64,000 nucleotides of DNA from Edaphocola flava (GCF_004118155.1 NZ_SAIQ01000005.1:124001-188000); one strand, 5' to 3'. Positions 8,475-17,214 are shown, numbered from the stretch's first letter. The notes: a model not told the origin generated them from the letters alone. A program made the numbers and translations.

Positions 8475-8530
8475 TTTTTGGTAGCCATAGTTTCGTAGTT
8501 GTAAACTACGAAACTATGGCTACCAAAAAC
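8474..8530. repeat. Perfect 57-bp palindrome (27-bp arms, 3-nt centre)
   Basis: Arms 8474-8500 and 8504-8530 are exact reverse complements around GTA. The element ends 14 bp before the ATG of the second regulator. The core GTAGTT-GTA-AACTAC is a classical repressor-size operator, but the symmetry runs much further. The right arm is followed by ACGAT, not a T-run, so it is not an intrinsic terminator. In RNA it would fold into a very stable hairpin in the leader. It also contains a short start-codon-led frame (8516-8560, 14 codons) that overlaps the regulator start. Confidence 0.95.
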
Positions 8531-8544
8531 GATACTACATACCT

Positions 8545-9228
8545 ATGGATAATATTTTGAACCGAATTGACCAGATTGCCCGGCATGAGGGCATCAGCAT
8601 AACAGCACTGGAGCAGCGCATCGGAGCCAGTAAAGGAGTGCTGTCCAGAGCGCTGAAGAAAGACACCGACATTCAGAGTAAATGGCTCGTAAAAATATGT
8701 GAGACCTTTCCTCGGTACAATGCGTCCTGGATTATATCCGGAGAGGAAGATATGCTGCGCAGTGGCAATACCCGGAAGGTAAACCGGATTCCCTTTTATA
8801 AAGATGTAGATGAGGTGAGGGCTGTTGAGGAGCCGGAGAATGAGTATAACCTGAGTTACATTGATCCGGGAGACTGGTTTCCTGGTGCAACTGCCGCTAC
8901 ATTGTATTATAATACCAGTATGAAAGAGTATGCTCCTGGCTGTCTGCTTGTACTGCGTCAGAAGCATAAGATCGATGAGCTGATCTGGGGAGAACACTAT
9001 ATCATAGAATACGGAGACAACCGCCTGCTGAGGGAAATACAGCCTTCTGAAGACAAAGACTTTATTTATGCATACGCAACTAATGAAGCCACTTATCTGG
9101 ATGGGCGCTATAAATATCCTCCGGTGAAAATAGGTAAAAAAGACATCCGCAGTATTTTTCAGGTGCTAGGCTATGTATGCAAGCGACAAGATAATGGTGC
9201 GATATACAGTACGGATTTAAAACCTTAA
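8545..9228 (+). CDS. CI-like transcriptional regulator: HTH plus S24-like domain, paralog 2
   Basis: 227 residues, clearly paralogous to the gene at 7732 along the whole length (shared ITALEQ-IGASKGVLSRAL, IDPGDWFP and YGDNR blocks). It keeps Ser before Met at the S24 nucleophile position (S125-M126), but the general-base Lys position in DNRLLR is Leu, so peptidase activity is doubtful. The N-terminal helix-turn-helix should bind DNA. The gene starts 14 bp after a 57-bp perfect palindrome, suggesting tight self-control or control by its paralog at the DNA or RNA level. It overlaps the convergent deacetylase-like gene by 4 bp. Confidence 0.8.
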   Translation: MDNILNRIDQIARHEGISITALEQRIGASKGVLSRALKKDTDIQSKWLVKICETFPRYNASWIISGEEDMLRSGNTRKVNRIPFYKDVDEVRAVEEPENEYNLSYIDPGDWFPGATAATLYYNTSMKEYAPGCLLVLRQKHKIDELIWGEHYIIEYGDNRLLREIQPSEDKDFIYAYATNEATYLDGRYKYPPVKIGKKDIRSIFQVLGYVCKRQDNGAIYSTDLKP

Positions 9229-10550
9229 GAAGGCTCTTTTATCCGCTCAATCATTTTCTGGTATAGTTTATGCCAGCCTTTATGTTCTCTTCCGGTGCCA
9301 AGGTTGTTATTATGAAATATACTCACAAACTGGCCCTGTACCTGTTTGGTAGCCATGATCAGTCTTTCGGCCTCTCTGTATGCTTCCGTTTTAGAGCCAT
9401 CATATACATTAATGGCTGTAGTTTCCATAAAGCAGAAAGGATGTACACGCAGACTGGTACGTTCTTCCCGTGCCAGGTCAAACCATAAAAAAGGCTGGGA
9501 AGTTCCTGCCCGGAATCCGTTGACAGTAGGGTAGCCCATAGAGTAATCTTCCTCGATACCGATATCAATCAGGTCTCGGTATGTATCCGGTAGTTGCAGC
9601 TTAATATAATGCTGCCTGCTGGATAAGATATAGCGACCAGTAATATTCTGTAAGGTATGCAGTTCTTTTTGAACCATTGAGGGTTGATTGAAGGAACCGT
9701 ATGATGGATGCAGCCCCACATGATAGCGGCTGGCAGTATGTTTGATCAGCTCCTGCATAGCAGGGGTCTTAGGGTCAAGATTCCTGTCGAATGGCCCGGT
9801 CTGTCCTACAAGGAAAAAGTAAACCGGTTCCAGGTTGTAGAATTTATGCACATCATCCATCCATGCATAGGCATCATAAGGATCCTGTTTTTTGGATGTG
9901 TGTACAATAAGCCGGTCCAATGCCCATCCGATGCGCAGGCGCAGTAAATCCCTTATAGCACCACCCCAGTTTTGCTTTTTAGGCTTATTCAGGTAGGCCC
10001 AGGCAATGTCTATATCATAGGTGGGCAGAAATGTAAAATCATTGTGAGGAATAGCGATGTTGAATTTTCGCTCCAGTATCTTTTTGAATGCAAGCACCCA
10101 CTCGTCAACAACCGGTTGTTGCAGGAACGAGTATTGCACCGCAACGGAATTGGTATGCCAATAGCGACCATGCTTATCCTTTTTATGCGGCAGGTACTCT
10201 TCATAACGCGAAAGCATATAAAAAGTGGCAGAAAAAATGTCGAAAGGGATTAATGCCCCCGGTTGATTATAAAACAGGATCGTGCTTTTTTTCCAGCGGT
10301 TGACATTTAGTTGCTGGACACTCTCTCCTGTTTCAAAAATCAGACGGTGCGGGATAATGAGTATATCCTCATTATGCATCCGTGCTTCTGAGTAATTTAT
10401 TTTAGGTCCCTGATGTTGCAACCAGGTTTCCTTATCATAAGTGATCCGGTAATCTATACTCATCTGCTCCCTGAAGATCCAATCCAGGACATACTGAAGA
10501 CGTGTAGTGATTTGTACACAGTATATCAGTATTTGGTGGGGAAACTCCAT
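9225..10550 (-). CDS. Polysaccharide-deacetylase-like protein (N-terminal DUF7033 type)
   Basis: 441 residues. The N-terminal half resembles the DUF7033 region found ahead of NodB-like domains in Bacteroidota; residues from about 180 on are NodB-like, with TYDIDIAW giving the first Asp pair and VGLHPSYGSF supplying the H-x-x-x-S type metal motif. FCFMETTAINVYD and SIFHNNNLG near the end are typical of the family. It probably acts on an amide- or ester-linked glycan, but the substrate is unknown. No signal peptide is visible, so it is likely cytoplasmic. It overlaps the convergent regulator gene by 4 bp and is not obviously in an operon. Confidence 0.75.
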   Translation of the reverse strand: MEFPHQILIYCVQITTRLQYVLDWIFREQMSIDYRITYDKETWLQHQGPKINYSEARMHNEDILIIPHRLIFETGESVQQLNVNRWKKSTILFYNQPGALIPFDIFSATFYMLSRYEEYLPHKKDKHGRYWHTNSVAVQYSFLQQPVVDEWVLAFKKILERKFNIAIPHNDFTFLPTYDIDIAWAYLNKPKKQNWGGAIRDLLRLRIGWALDRLIVHTSKKQDPYDAYAWMDDVHKFYNLEPVYFFLVGQTGPFDRNLDPKTPAMQELIKHTASRYHVGLHPSYGSFNQPSMVQKELHTLQNITGRYILSSRQHYIKLQLPDTYRDLIDIGIEEDYSMGYPTVNGFRAGTSQPFLWFDLAREERTSLRVHPFCFMETTAINVYDGSKTEAYREAERLIMATKQVQGQFVSIFHNNNLGTGREHKGWHKLYQKMIERIKEPS

Positions 10551-10611
10551 GGTTCGATGTTTTCGCTAAAATAACAAGGTTTGGGGGGATTGCCAACTCT
10601 TAAATCTGTGT

Positions 10612-11616
10612 CTAGCTATGCGCCAGTAACTCATTCTGCGCAGAAAGGTTAATCTCTGCATCATTGAGGATAGATAATACCTCTGCCAGACTAGGAGCAT
10701 TTACCAGTTTGGCGCGGAACTCTTTGGCTCCTCTCAGTCCTTTCAGGTAAGTGGCATAGTGTCGGCGCATCTCCAGTATACCCAGCTTTTCACCTTTCCA
10801 TTCTGCCGAGCGGATAACGTGTCTGCGGCATACTTCAATACGATCTGATACAGTAGGAGGTGGTAATATCTCCCCGGTAGCAAAGTAATGCTTCACCTCT
10901 TTGAAAAACCATGGGTAGCCAATGGCAGCTCTGCCGATCATAATACCATCTACACCGTAGCGGTTTTTATATTCCAGTGCCTTCTGTGGGGTATCAATAT
11001 CTCCGTTTCCGAAGATGGGGATTTGTATGCGTTGGTTATCTTTTACTTTTCCGATCAGGGTCCAGTCAGCATCTCCCTTATACATCTGCATGCGGGTACG
11101 GCCGTGTATAGAGAGTGCTTTGATGCCTACATCCTGCAGGCGTTCCGCTACCTCTTCAATATTTTTACTGCTGTCATCCCAGCCCAGACGGGTTTTAACC
11201 GTAACCGGCAGGTCGGTAGAATCTACCACCGCTTTGGTCAGCTGGATCATTTTAGGGATATCTTTAAGGATACCGGCACCGGCACCTTTACAAACTACCT
11301 TTTTTACCGGGCAGCCGAAGTTAATATCAATCAGGTCGGGATTGGTTGCCGCAACGATCTTGGCAGACAAGGCCATTGCTTCTTCATCGCCCCCGAAAAT
11401 CTGTATGCCGATCGGACGTTCATAATCGAAAATATCCAGTTTCTGCCGGCTTTTAATAGCATCACGGATCAGCCCCTCAGAGGATATAAACTCTGTATAC
11501 ATAAAGTCTACACCCTGTTCTTTACACACTGCACGAAAAGGCGGGTCGCTTACATCCTCCATAGGAGCAAGCAACAGGGGAAATTCGCCTAATTCGATAT
11601 TGCCGATTTTTACCAT
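10612..11616 (-). CDS. dusB: tRNA-dihydrouridine synthase, DusB type
   Basis: 334 residues from the ATG at 11616 (an earlier in-frame start at 11661 would add an atypical tail and overlap the upstream terminator). The FMN TIM-barrel starts with LLLAPMEDVSDPPFR; the catalytic cysteine lies in NFGCPVKKVVCKGAGAG, followed by VKTRLGW, SIHGRTR, GNGDI and MIGRAAIGYPWFF. It reduces uridines in the D-loop of tRNA using NADPH. It lies downstream of ispG on the same strand but is separated from it by a terminator hairpin, so it likely has its own promoter. Confidence 0.93.
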   Translation of the reverse strand: MVKIGNIELGEFPLLLAPMEDVSDPPFRAVCKEQGVDFMYTEFISSEGLIRDAIKSRQKLDIFDYERPIGIQIFGGDEEAMALSAKIVAATNPDLIDINFGCPVKKVVCKGAGAGILKDIPKMIQLTKAVVDSTDLPVTVKTRLGWDDSSKNIEEVAERLQDVGIKALSIHGRTRMQMYKGDADWTLIGKVKDNQRIQIPIFGNGDIDTPQKALEYKNRYGVDGIMIGRAAIGYPWFFKEVKHYFATGEILPPPTVSDRIEVCRRHVIRSAEWKGEKLGILEMRRHYATYLKGLRGAKEFRAKLVNAPSLAEVLSILNDAEINLSAQNELLAHS

Positions 11617-11650
11617 AATATTGAGTGCAAAATTACAATAAATAAAATAA

Positions 11651-11690
11651 TACGGTGTCAAAAGGGGCTTAAACTCCTGATGACACCGTA
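11651..11690 (-). terminator. Probable terminator after ispG
   Basis: Perfect 10-bp arms TACGGTGTCA (11651-11660) and TGACACCGTA (11681-11690) with a 20-nt loop, followed on the minus strand by a T-rich stretch. It sits between the ispG stop and the dusB start. Confidence 0.65.
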
Positions 11691-11711
11691 TAAAATGAAT
11701 TGTTTTTGTGT

Positions 11712-13700
11712 TTATATGTGCTGATCTACCCAGGCATTGCTGTCTTTGATCAGCTGTATCAGTTCATCAACGGCTACTTCGCTGTCAACGTTACGTTTTA
11801 CAACCTCCTGGCCTTTATACAATGTTATTTTGCCTACACCACTGCCTACATAACCGAAATCGGCATCTGCCATCTCTCCGGGACCGTTTACAATACAGCC
11901 CATCACACCAATTTTAAGACCTTTAAGGTGATGTGTTGCTGCCCTTATTTTAGCGGTCGTTTCCTGCAGGTCAAATAAGGTTCTGCCACAACTTGGGCAG
12001 GAGATATATTCTGTTTTGGAAATACGGGTGCGGGTGGCCTGCAAAATACCGAATGCAGCATCGTTCAGGAATTTTTCAAGATGATGCTCGCTGGTGAGGG
12101 TCTTATAAGAATGGGGTTTCAGGCCCAGTGACAGTCCGTCGCCAAAACCATCGATGAGTAAGGCACCACATTCTGTAGCGAAATGAATCAGGTGTTCATC
12201 CAGTGTAGCCCAGTAGCTGTCATTCATAATGACTACGGGATTGTGGATCTGACGATCCATCAGTTCCATACACATCCTGCGGATGGCCTGCATGGCATTT
12301 TTATGTTCGCAGCTCAGGCAGAGTACAACCGTCTCATCTTCTTTAAGCAGGGCAACATCGTCCATGTTCACCGGAAACTCATTATTGTAGCAGTCCACCA
12401 TAACCAGGTTTATACGGCTGCTTTTCTGTTCGGGAGTTGCGTTCAGGTATTCTTCTAAGAGGAATACGGGGAAGGTCTGCTCTTTATGAGCACACTGTTG
12501 CCATTGGCTGGCCCAGGTAAATACCTTTAAAGTACCAGGCAGGGCAAAGCTAAGGTCTGGTCGTTCGGTGAAGATATAATCTGCTGCCGCATCTGCGATC
12601 TGCCACTTATCCAGATCTGCACTGTATGTATATCCGATTGCCTGAAGGCTTTCCGGATTAATGTCTTTGGGGAATTTAGAAAAATCTGCTATAACTACCG
12701 GCACCTGTGTCCCTCCGATATTTTCTACCGCAAAACTGCTGCGGCGCTTATATTCGAAAGGATTGTATGGCAATGCTGTTATTGTTGGAACGGTAGCTTC
12801 GGTAAGGTTGTACGGATTGGTTTCATAGCGTTTAACCAGGTCGCGGCATACCGGAATTTCAAACTCAGGATTCTCGGTGAGCGATACGCGCACGGTATCT
12901 CCGAGCCCGTCTTCCAGCAAAGTTCCGATTCCTACAGCACTTTTAATGCGGCCATCTTCACCATCGCCGGCTTCCGTTACGCCCAGGTGCAGGGGGTAGA
13001 TCACCCCGAACTCTTCCTGCATAGTTTTAACCAGTAGTCGGTAAGCATGTACCATGACCTGCGGGTTACTGGATTTCATACTGATGACCAGGTTATGGAA
13101 ATCCTGGCTGCGGGCAATGCGCAGAAACTCCATAGCACTTTCCACCATGCCATTGTGGGTGTCTCCATAGCGGCTCATAATACGGTCGCTCAGAGATCCA
13201 TGGTTCGTACCGATACGAATGGCCGTATGATGTTCCTTACAGATATTGATCAGTGGAATAAACTTTTTGGCAATTCTGTCCAGCTCTTCCTGGTAGTCCT
13301 CATCGGTATAGGTAAGGGTTTCAAATTTCTTTTTATCTACATAGTTGCCCGGGTTTACACGCACTTTCTGGATCAGTTGTGCGGCAATTTCAGCGGCATT
13401 AGGAGTGTAATGTATATCAGCAACGAGTGGTACATTATAGCCCTGGGCTTCAATGCCCTTGCGAATGGCAGCCAGATTCTCCGCCTCCTTTTTTGAAGGA
13501 GCCGTAATTCTTACCAGTTCTGCACCGGCTTCAATGCAGCGGATCGTTTCCGCTACAGATCCTTCGGTATCCATCGTATCTTTGGTCGTCATTGTTTGCA
13601 GGCGTATAGGATGTCCGTTTCCTAATAAAAGGCCTCCGACATTTACCTCCAGTGTAGGGATTCGCTTGTACTGAGTCAGCGAAGCTGCATAATATTCCAT
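11712..13700 (-). CDS. ispG: 4-hydroxy-3-methylbut-2-enyl diphosphate synthase, long form
   Basis: 662 residues, the long Bacteroidota/Chlamydia/plant form with an insertion between the TIM-barrel and the [4Fe-4S] domain. The N-terminus has VNVGGLLLG and NHPIR-like GHPIRLQTMTT. Cluster ligands are C568, C571 and C602 with E609 (CPSCGR and GCIVNGPGEM). It makes HMBPP from MEcPP in the non-mevalonate isoprenoid pathway, feeding menaquinone and undecaprenyl phosphate. The gene lies downstream of the C10 peptidase pair but is separated from it by a terminator. Confidence 0.96.
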   Translation of the reverse strand: MEYYAASLTQYKRIPTLEVNVGGLLLGNGHPIRLQTMTTKDTMDTEGSVAETIRCIEAGAELVRITAPSKKEAENLAAIRKGIEAQGYNVPLVADIHYTPNAAEIAAQLIQKVRVNPGNYVDKKKFETLTYTDEDYQEELDRIAKKFIPLINICKEHHTAIRIGTNHGSLSDRIMSRYGDTHNGMVESAMEFLRIARSQDFHNLVISMKSSNPQVMVHAYRLLVKTMQEEFGVIYPLHLGVTEAGDGEDGRIKSAVGIGTLLEDGLGDTVRVSLTENPEFEIPVCRDLVKRYETNPYNLTEATVPTITALPYNPFEYKRRSSFAVENIGGTQVPVVIADFSKFPKDINPESLQAIGYTYSADLDKWQIADAAADYIFTERPDLSFALPGTLKVFTWASQWQQCAHKEQTFPVFLLEEYLNATPEQKSSRINLVMVDCYNNEFPVNMDDVALLKEDETVVLCLSCEHKNAMQAIRRMCMELMDRQIHNPVVIMNDSYWATLDEHLIHFATECGALLIDGFGDGLSLGLKPHSYKTLTSEHHLEKFLNDAAFGILQATRTRISKTEYISCPSCGRTLFDLQETTAKIRAATHHLKGLKIGVMGCIVNGPGEMADADFGYVGSGVGKITLYKGQEVVKRNVDSEVAVDELIQLIKDSNAWVDQHI

Positions 13701-13750
13701 AGTACAAAAGTAAATACAATAATGAATATTGAAGAACTGATTTCAAAACA

Positions 13751-13777
13751 AAAACGATAGCTGGCAGCTATCGTTTT
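13751..13777 (-). terminator. Terminator after the C10 peptidase/lipoprotein pair
   Basis: 12-bp arms (13751-13762 and 13766-13777) with a 3-nt loop, followed on the minus strand by a T-rich run. It ends the leftward transcript before ispG. Confidence 0.75.
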
Positions 13778-13784
13778 GTTAATC

Positions 13785-14288
13785 TTATTTAATCTGTTTA
13801 AAAAGGGTCTTTACTTTCCCCGATTTAATGACTTCGTTTATCTGTTTTTCTTTATCTGTATAGCTATAGGCAGCGCCACAGTTATACATGCTTACGATTG
13901 GGTCCTTATCCTGTATCTGAGACCATAACTGTTCCTTCGATGGAGGGCTGCTCAGTTGCGCGTACTCTGCATAAGTCATCTTCAGGAAAGCAACATGTTC
14001 ACTGATACCCCTTCTGTCGAGCCAGTATCCGTCTGCCAGTGCGACCGGAGCGGACATTTCCGGGCTGATGTCCGATGGAGCAGGGTAGTTCGTGATCTTA
14101 CTTTTATCTGCGGAGAGTGTAACGGCAACAAAGCGGGAGTAATCCTTTTTTGTCTTGTATATCACCACAGCAGGAGACGCATCAAATTTAGGCTGCACCA
14201 ATTGAGTCTGTTTGGGTACATTTTTATGGGCACAAGAACTTGTGCCCATAAAAACAGATGTGATTATTAAAAGAGATAATATACGCAT
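13785..14288 (-). CDS. Lipoprotein of unknown function linked to a C10 peptidase
   Basis: 167 residues with a lipoprotein signal peptide (hydrophobic residues 3-16, lipobox GTSSC, Cys at 19). The mature part has the blocks VVIYKTKKDYSRFV, PAPSDIS, LADGYWLDRRGI and VAFLKMTYAEYA; I recall similar uncharacterised lipoproteins in Bacteroidota, with no known function. The start codon is 4 bp after the stop of the C10 peptidase gene, so the two are almost surely cotranscribed and perhaps translationally coupled. By analogy with C10 peptidase operons in other bacteria that carry an inhibitor gene, it could restrain the peptidase, but nothing in its sequence proves that. Confidence 0.7.
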   Translation of the reverse strand: MRILSLLIITSVFMGTSSCAHKNVPKQTQLVQPKFDASPAVVIYKTKKDYSRFVAVTLSADKSKITNYPAPSDISPEMSAPVALADGYWLDRRGISEHVAFLKMTYAEYAQLSSPPSKEQLWSQIQDKDPIVSMYNCGAAYSYTDKEKQINEVIKSGKVKTLFKQIK

Positions 14289-14292
14289 AGTC

Positions 14293-16143
14293 TTATTTTA
14301 CGATAGAAACCGGTTTGGTAACGATTCCGGCTGCAGTATTCATCTGGATGTAATACATACCTTTTCCTAATGCCGAAGCATCAATGCTGAATGTATTAGT
14401 ATTTACCGCTGCGCTCATATATGTTTTGCCTACAATGTCATATACTTTGTAGCCTGTAATCTTGCTGCCGAATTTGACACCATCGATATTGATCAGGTTC
14501 ATTGCAGGATTCGGGTAGATGCTGATCAGGTTGTTTTTGTCTACATTCTGAATGCTGGTAGGTGTTTTTACAACCAGTAACGGCAGGGTAGGTTCACCAC
14601 TAACAGAGTCGGTAACAATATACATATCCTGGTTCTGGTCTACATACAAATGCAGAATATAGTAAGCCGATACCGGTAAGGTCATATTAGACACTGTAGT
14701 GGTATTGGTATATGTGCCATGGGCAGGGATAGATAAAGTAGTTTGTCCCAGCATATGGAAATTAGGGTTACCACCACTATTTGCCTCTGCAGTATCTACT
14801 GCTACAGTATATAATACGATGCCGGAGATAGCCGCCGGGCTGGAATTCTTGATAGGCGCAGTAACGGTGTATGATGTTCCCTGTGCTACTTCTGCGTATA
14901 AAGGACTTGGCGCTGCCGCTTCCACTAAATTCAGGCTAACCTGCTGGTTGTCTGGTGTCCATGGGTTAGGAGGCAATACACTTGATGTCGGTTCGATCAT
15001 TACCAGGGCCTGTTGGCCATAGTTAAAGTTACCAGCGCCACCACCGGTACCCAGGGCAGAAGGGCTCAGGTCATCTACTTCAAAATAACCGTTGCTTAAT
15101 CCGTTCCATCCCCAGTTGATGTGGAACATCTCGGTAGCATCATATCCGTCAAAAACAAAGGCATGTCCGCCTACCTGGCCAAAACCAGCATACAGGATAG
15201 GGCGACCGGTATTGATCTCGAACATCAGCATTTTATGCCATGTAGTATCGCTAAAGTCGGCACGCTCATAACCTTTGATCGTGGTTTTGTACCCGAAATT
15301 ATTTTTTAATGCATTTTCAGAACAGGCCCAGCCTGCACCACCGTCAATCACCTGGGCACCGCTGCCCCCGTTATCATAATCCATTTCTACAGATACCCCG
15401 CAGTGGTACATCAGTGTAGCAACTGCAGATTTCTGCGCTGCAGTAGAGCCAGACACTACCTGGTTAGGCATATTAGCCCAATCGTAGGTAGTTGTACCAA
15501 AGTTGGCAGACAAGGTGCCGCCCAGAGTACTGCTGCTATATGTATGCTGGCCTGTGCCCTGAGTAGGATTATTCCAGAATTTCATGATCTGTGCCATTGC
15601 CGTAGCCACACAACCTGTAGGAGTGCCGGTAGGGCAAAGGGTATTATAATAAGTACCCTGGTCCCATAGGGTCGTCAGCATAGGTGCCACCGGTGTAGCT
15701 AATGTTGACGGAATGGTAATACTTTGTGTCTGAAGAAGGCGTTGCCATTGTGTGGTTACCCCTGCAGGAGCCGTACGGTTGCTGAGGGCTACAGAAGCAA
15801 TCTGCTTGCTGTAGTTCTGTAACCAGTATTGTGCTTCAGGAGAAACACTATTGTCTGCTGCATAAAATTTGCTTTCTGTAGAGTAGCCCAAAACCGGTTG
15901 TACGCGGTCCTCTGCAGAAACGACAACAAAACCGTTACCCAGCTGGCTTTCAAATACATATACAGTCGGAATGTTTGTATTACCGATAGTGTAGGTATGC
16001 GCCAGTCTCAGGTTGGCATTGCCGCCTTTGTTGGTATAGAAGCTTCTGGCAGCTTTCATGGCTTGTTCCTGGTTAACCGTCTTAGCATAGGAGCTGCTGA
16101 AAAGGCCCAGAAGCAGGAACGCAGAAATAGATATTTTTTTCAT
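14293..16143 (-). CDS. C10-family (streptopain-like) cysteine peptidase with T9SS sorting domain
   Basis: 616 residues: signal peptide (1-20), propeptide starting with a Spi/inhibitor-like region (QAMKAARSFYTNKGG, 21-about 150), catalytic domain with nucleophile C178 in PTGCVATAMAQIMKFWN and base H327 in GGHAFVFDGYD, then the INWGWNG motif (342-348). After about residue 395 comes an Ig-like region and a C-terminal type A sorting domain (ISIYPNPAMN, ending in KPVSIVK) for export by the type IX system. It should be a secreted, self-activating peptidase. The lipoprotein gene follows 4 bp downstream. Confidence 0.93.
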   Translation of the reverse strand: MKKISISAFLLLGLFSSSYAKTVNQEQAMKAARSFYTNKGGNANLRLAHTYTIGNTNIPTVYVFESQLGNGFVVVSAEDRVQPVLGYSTESKFYAADNSVSPEAQYWLQNYSKQIASVALSNRTAPAGVTTQWQRLLQTQSITIPSTLATPVAPMLTTLWDQGTYYNTLCPTGTPTGCVATAMAQIMKFWNNPTQGTGQHTYSSSTLGGTLSANFGTTTYDWANMPNQVVSGSTAAQKSAVATLMYHCGVSVEMDYDNGGSGAQVIDGGAGWACSENALKNNFGYKTTIKGYERADFSDTTWHKMLMFEINTGRPILYAGFGQVGGHAFVFDGYDATEMFHINWGWNGLSNGYFEVDDLSPSALGTGGGAGNFNYGQQALVMIEPTSSVLPPNPWTPDNQQVSLNLVEAAAPSPLYAEVAQGTSYTVTAPIKNSSPAAISGIVLYTVAVDTAEANSGGNPNFHMLGQTTLSIPAHGTYTNTTTVSNMTLPVSAYYILHLYVDQNQDMYIVTDSVSGEPTLPLLVVKTPTSIQNVDKNNLISIYPNPAMNLINIDGVKFGSKITGYKVYDIVGKTYMSAAVNTNTFSIDASALGKGMYYIQMNTAAGIVTKPVSIVK

Positions 16144-16464
16144 TGAAATAATGATTGAATGAATAGTTGAAAAAGTTCATAAAGATATGTATTGTATTAA
16201 TATGTTGCGCAGAAGAAATAACTATTTTTTAATAATGCGGTATTATTGTGTTTTTCTGCGGAGAACAATCATTTTCTATATATTTACATATATTTTCAAT
16301 AATTAATATGACTTAATTATTATTTTTTTGGATTATATCTGGAAAAAGAGGTACCTTTGCGAACATTTTGAAAAATCTGTTACTGACAATCTAAAGTTCT
16401 TTCCTATACGTGGAACTGAACACAGTAGTGGGTTAATTTTTTTAACTTTTTTAATTTTTTAAAC
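16144..16464. other. 321-bp divergent gap between the peptidase gene and rplF
   Basis: AT-rich region holding the rplF promoter (16327-16359), a leader of about 100 nt and the upstream control region of the peptidase gene. No trace of rpsH or rpsN, which normally precede rplF, is visible. Confidence 0.8.
16327..16359 (+). promoter_or_regulatory. Bacteroidota-type promoter of the rplF-secY operon
   Basis: TTTG (16327-16330) and TACCTTTG (16352-16359) separated by 21 bp match the -33/-7 consensus exactly. The expected start near 16364 leaves a leader of about 100 nt before rplF. Confidence 0.8.
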
Positions 16465-17019
16465 ATGTCTCGTATAGGCAAAAAGCAAATTACATTAGCA
16501 GACAACGTAACTCTTACGGTTTCTGCATCTAACGAAGTAACGGTAAAAGGACCTAAAGGTGAACTGAAACAACAACTGGATCGCGATATGAAAGTTGAAG
16601 TTGAAGGTAACATTGTAACGATCACCCGTCCTACAGAACAAATCCGTCACCGTGCATTACATGGTTTATACCGCTCTCTGATCAACAACATGGTTGTTGG
16701 TGTAAGCGCTGGTTATGAACTGAAACTGGAATTAGTGGGTGTGGGTTACCGTGCTGCTGTTACTGGTCAGCAACTGGATATGGCTCTGGGTTATTCTCAT
16801 AATATCATCATCGAATTACCTAAAGAAGTTACCGCTACTGCAGTAATGGAAAAAGGTAAGGCGCCATTGGTTACACTGACTTCTACAGACAAACAGCTGG
16901 TAGGTCAGGTAGCTGCTAAGATCCGTAGCCTGCGTAAACCAGAACCGTACAAAGGTAAAGGTATCCGCTTCCAGGGTGAAATCATCCGCCGTAAAGCTGG
17001 TAAAACTGCTGGTAAATAA
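16465..17019 (+). CDS. rplF: 50S ribosomal protein L6
   Basis: 184 residues of normal length: MSRIGKKQI start, VKGPKGEL, and the C-terminal rRNA-binding signature around PEPYKGKGIRF. L6 binds 23S rRNA near the sarcin-ricin loop. In most Bacteroidota it follows rpsN and rpsH within the spc operon; here it is the first gene after its own promoter, with a peptidase gene divergent on the other side. A 195-bp gap with predicted RNA structure follows. Confidence 0.97.
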   Translation: MSRIGKKQITLADNVTLTVSASNEVTVKGPKGELKQQLDRDMKVEVEGNIVTITRPTEQIRHRALHGLYRSLINNMVVGVSAGYELKLELVGVGYRAAVTGQQLDMALGYSHNIIIELPKEVTATAVMEKGKAPLVTLTSTDKQLVGQVAAKIRSLRKPEPYKGKGIRFQGEIIRRKAGKTAGK

Positions 17020-17032
17020 TTATAATAAACTC

Positions 17033-17072
17033 ATGCTGAATGTTTCCGGTTATACCTGGAGACATTCAGCAT
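17033..17072 (+). other. Strong RNA hairpin between rplF and rplR
   Basis: 15-bp stem (17033-17047 with 17058-17072, one G-U pair) and a 10-nt loop. It is not followed by a T-run, so it does not look like a terminator. It could be an mRNA-stabilising, processing or r-protein binding element. Confidence 0.7.
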
Positions 17073-17099
17073 AATCTATACAAGTAACCTTCGGAAGCC

Positions 17100-17197
17100 T
17101 TCTTTATCCTGTGTATGGTGATGAGATGTACAAAAAAGGTATTCCTCTGAAACGGGGAACATACCATTGCCAGCATTACACACGTAAAGGGGAGCCC
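17100..17197 (+). other. Possible extended imperfect hairpin before rplR
   Basis: CTTTATCCTGTGTATGG near 17103-17119 can pair with the complement ending CCAGCATTACACACGTAAAGG near 17176-17196; inside, GGTAT-TCC (17139-17147) can pair with GGGAACATACC. Folding was done by eye and is imperfect. Confidence 0.4.
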
Positions 17198-17214
17198 GTA
17201 CAAATAAAAATAAA

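Noticed and set aside
8474-8530. Intrinsic terminator for the first regulator
   Set aside because: The stem is followed by ACGAT rather than a T-run, and it lies directly before a start codon.
8506-8997. Leftward open frame of 163 residues over the second regulator
   Set aside because: It is antisense to a gene with a clear paralog and domains; the sequence has no protein-like features.
7400-9230. Prophage
   Set aside because: Only repressor-like genes and one small gene are present; no integrase, portal, terminase or attachment repeats were seen.
10888-11592. Rightward open frame of 234 residues inside dusB
   Set aside because: dusB has the full set of family motifs; the other frame does not.
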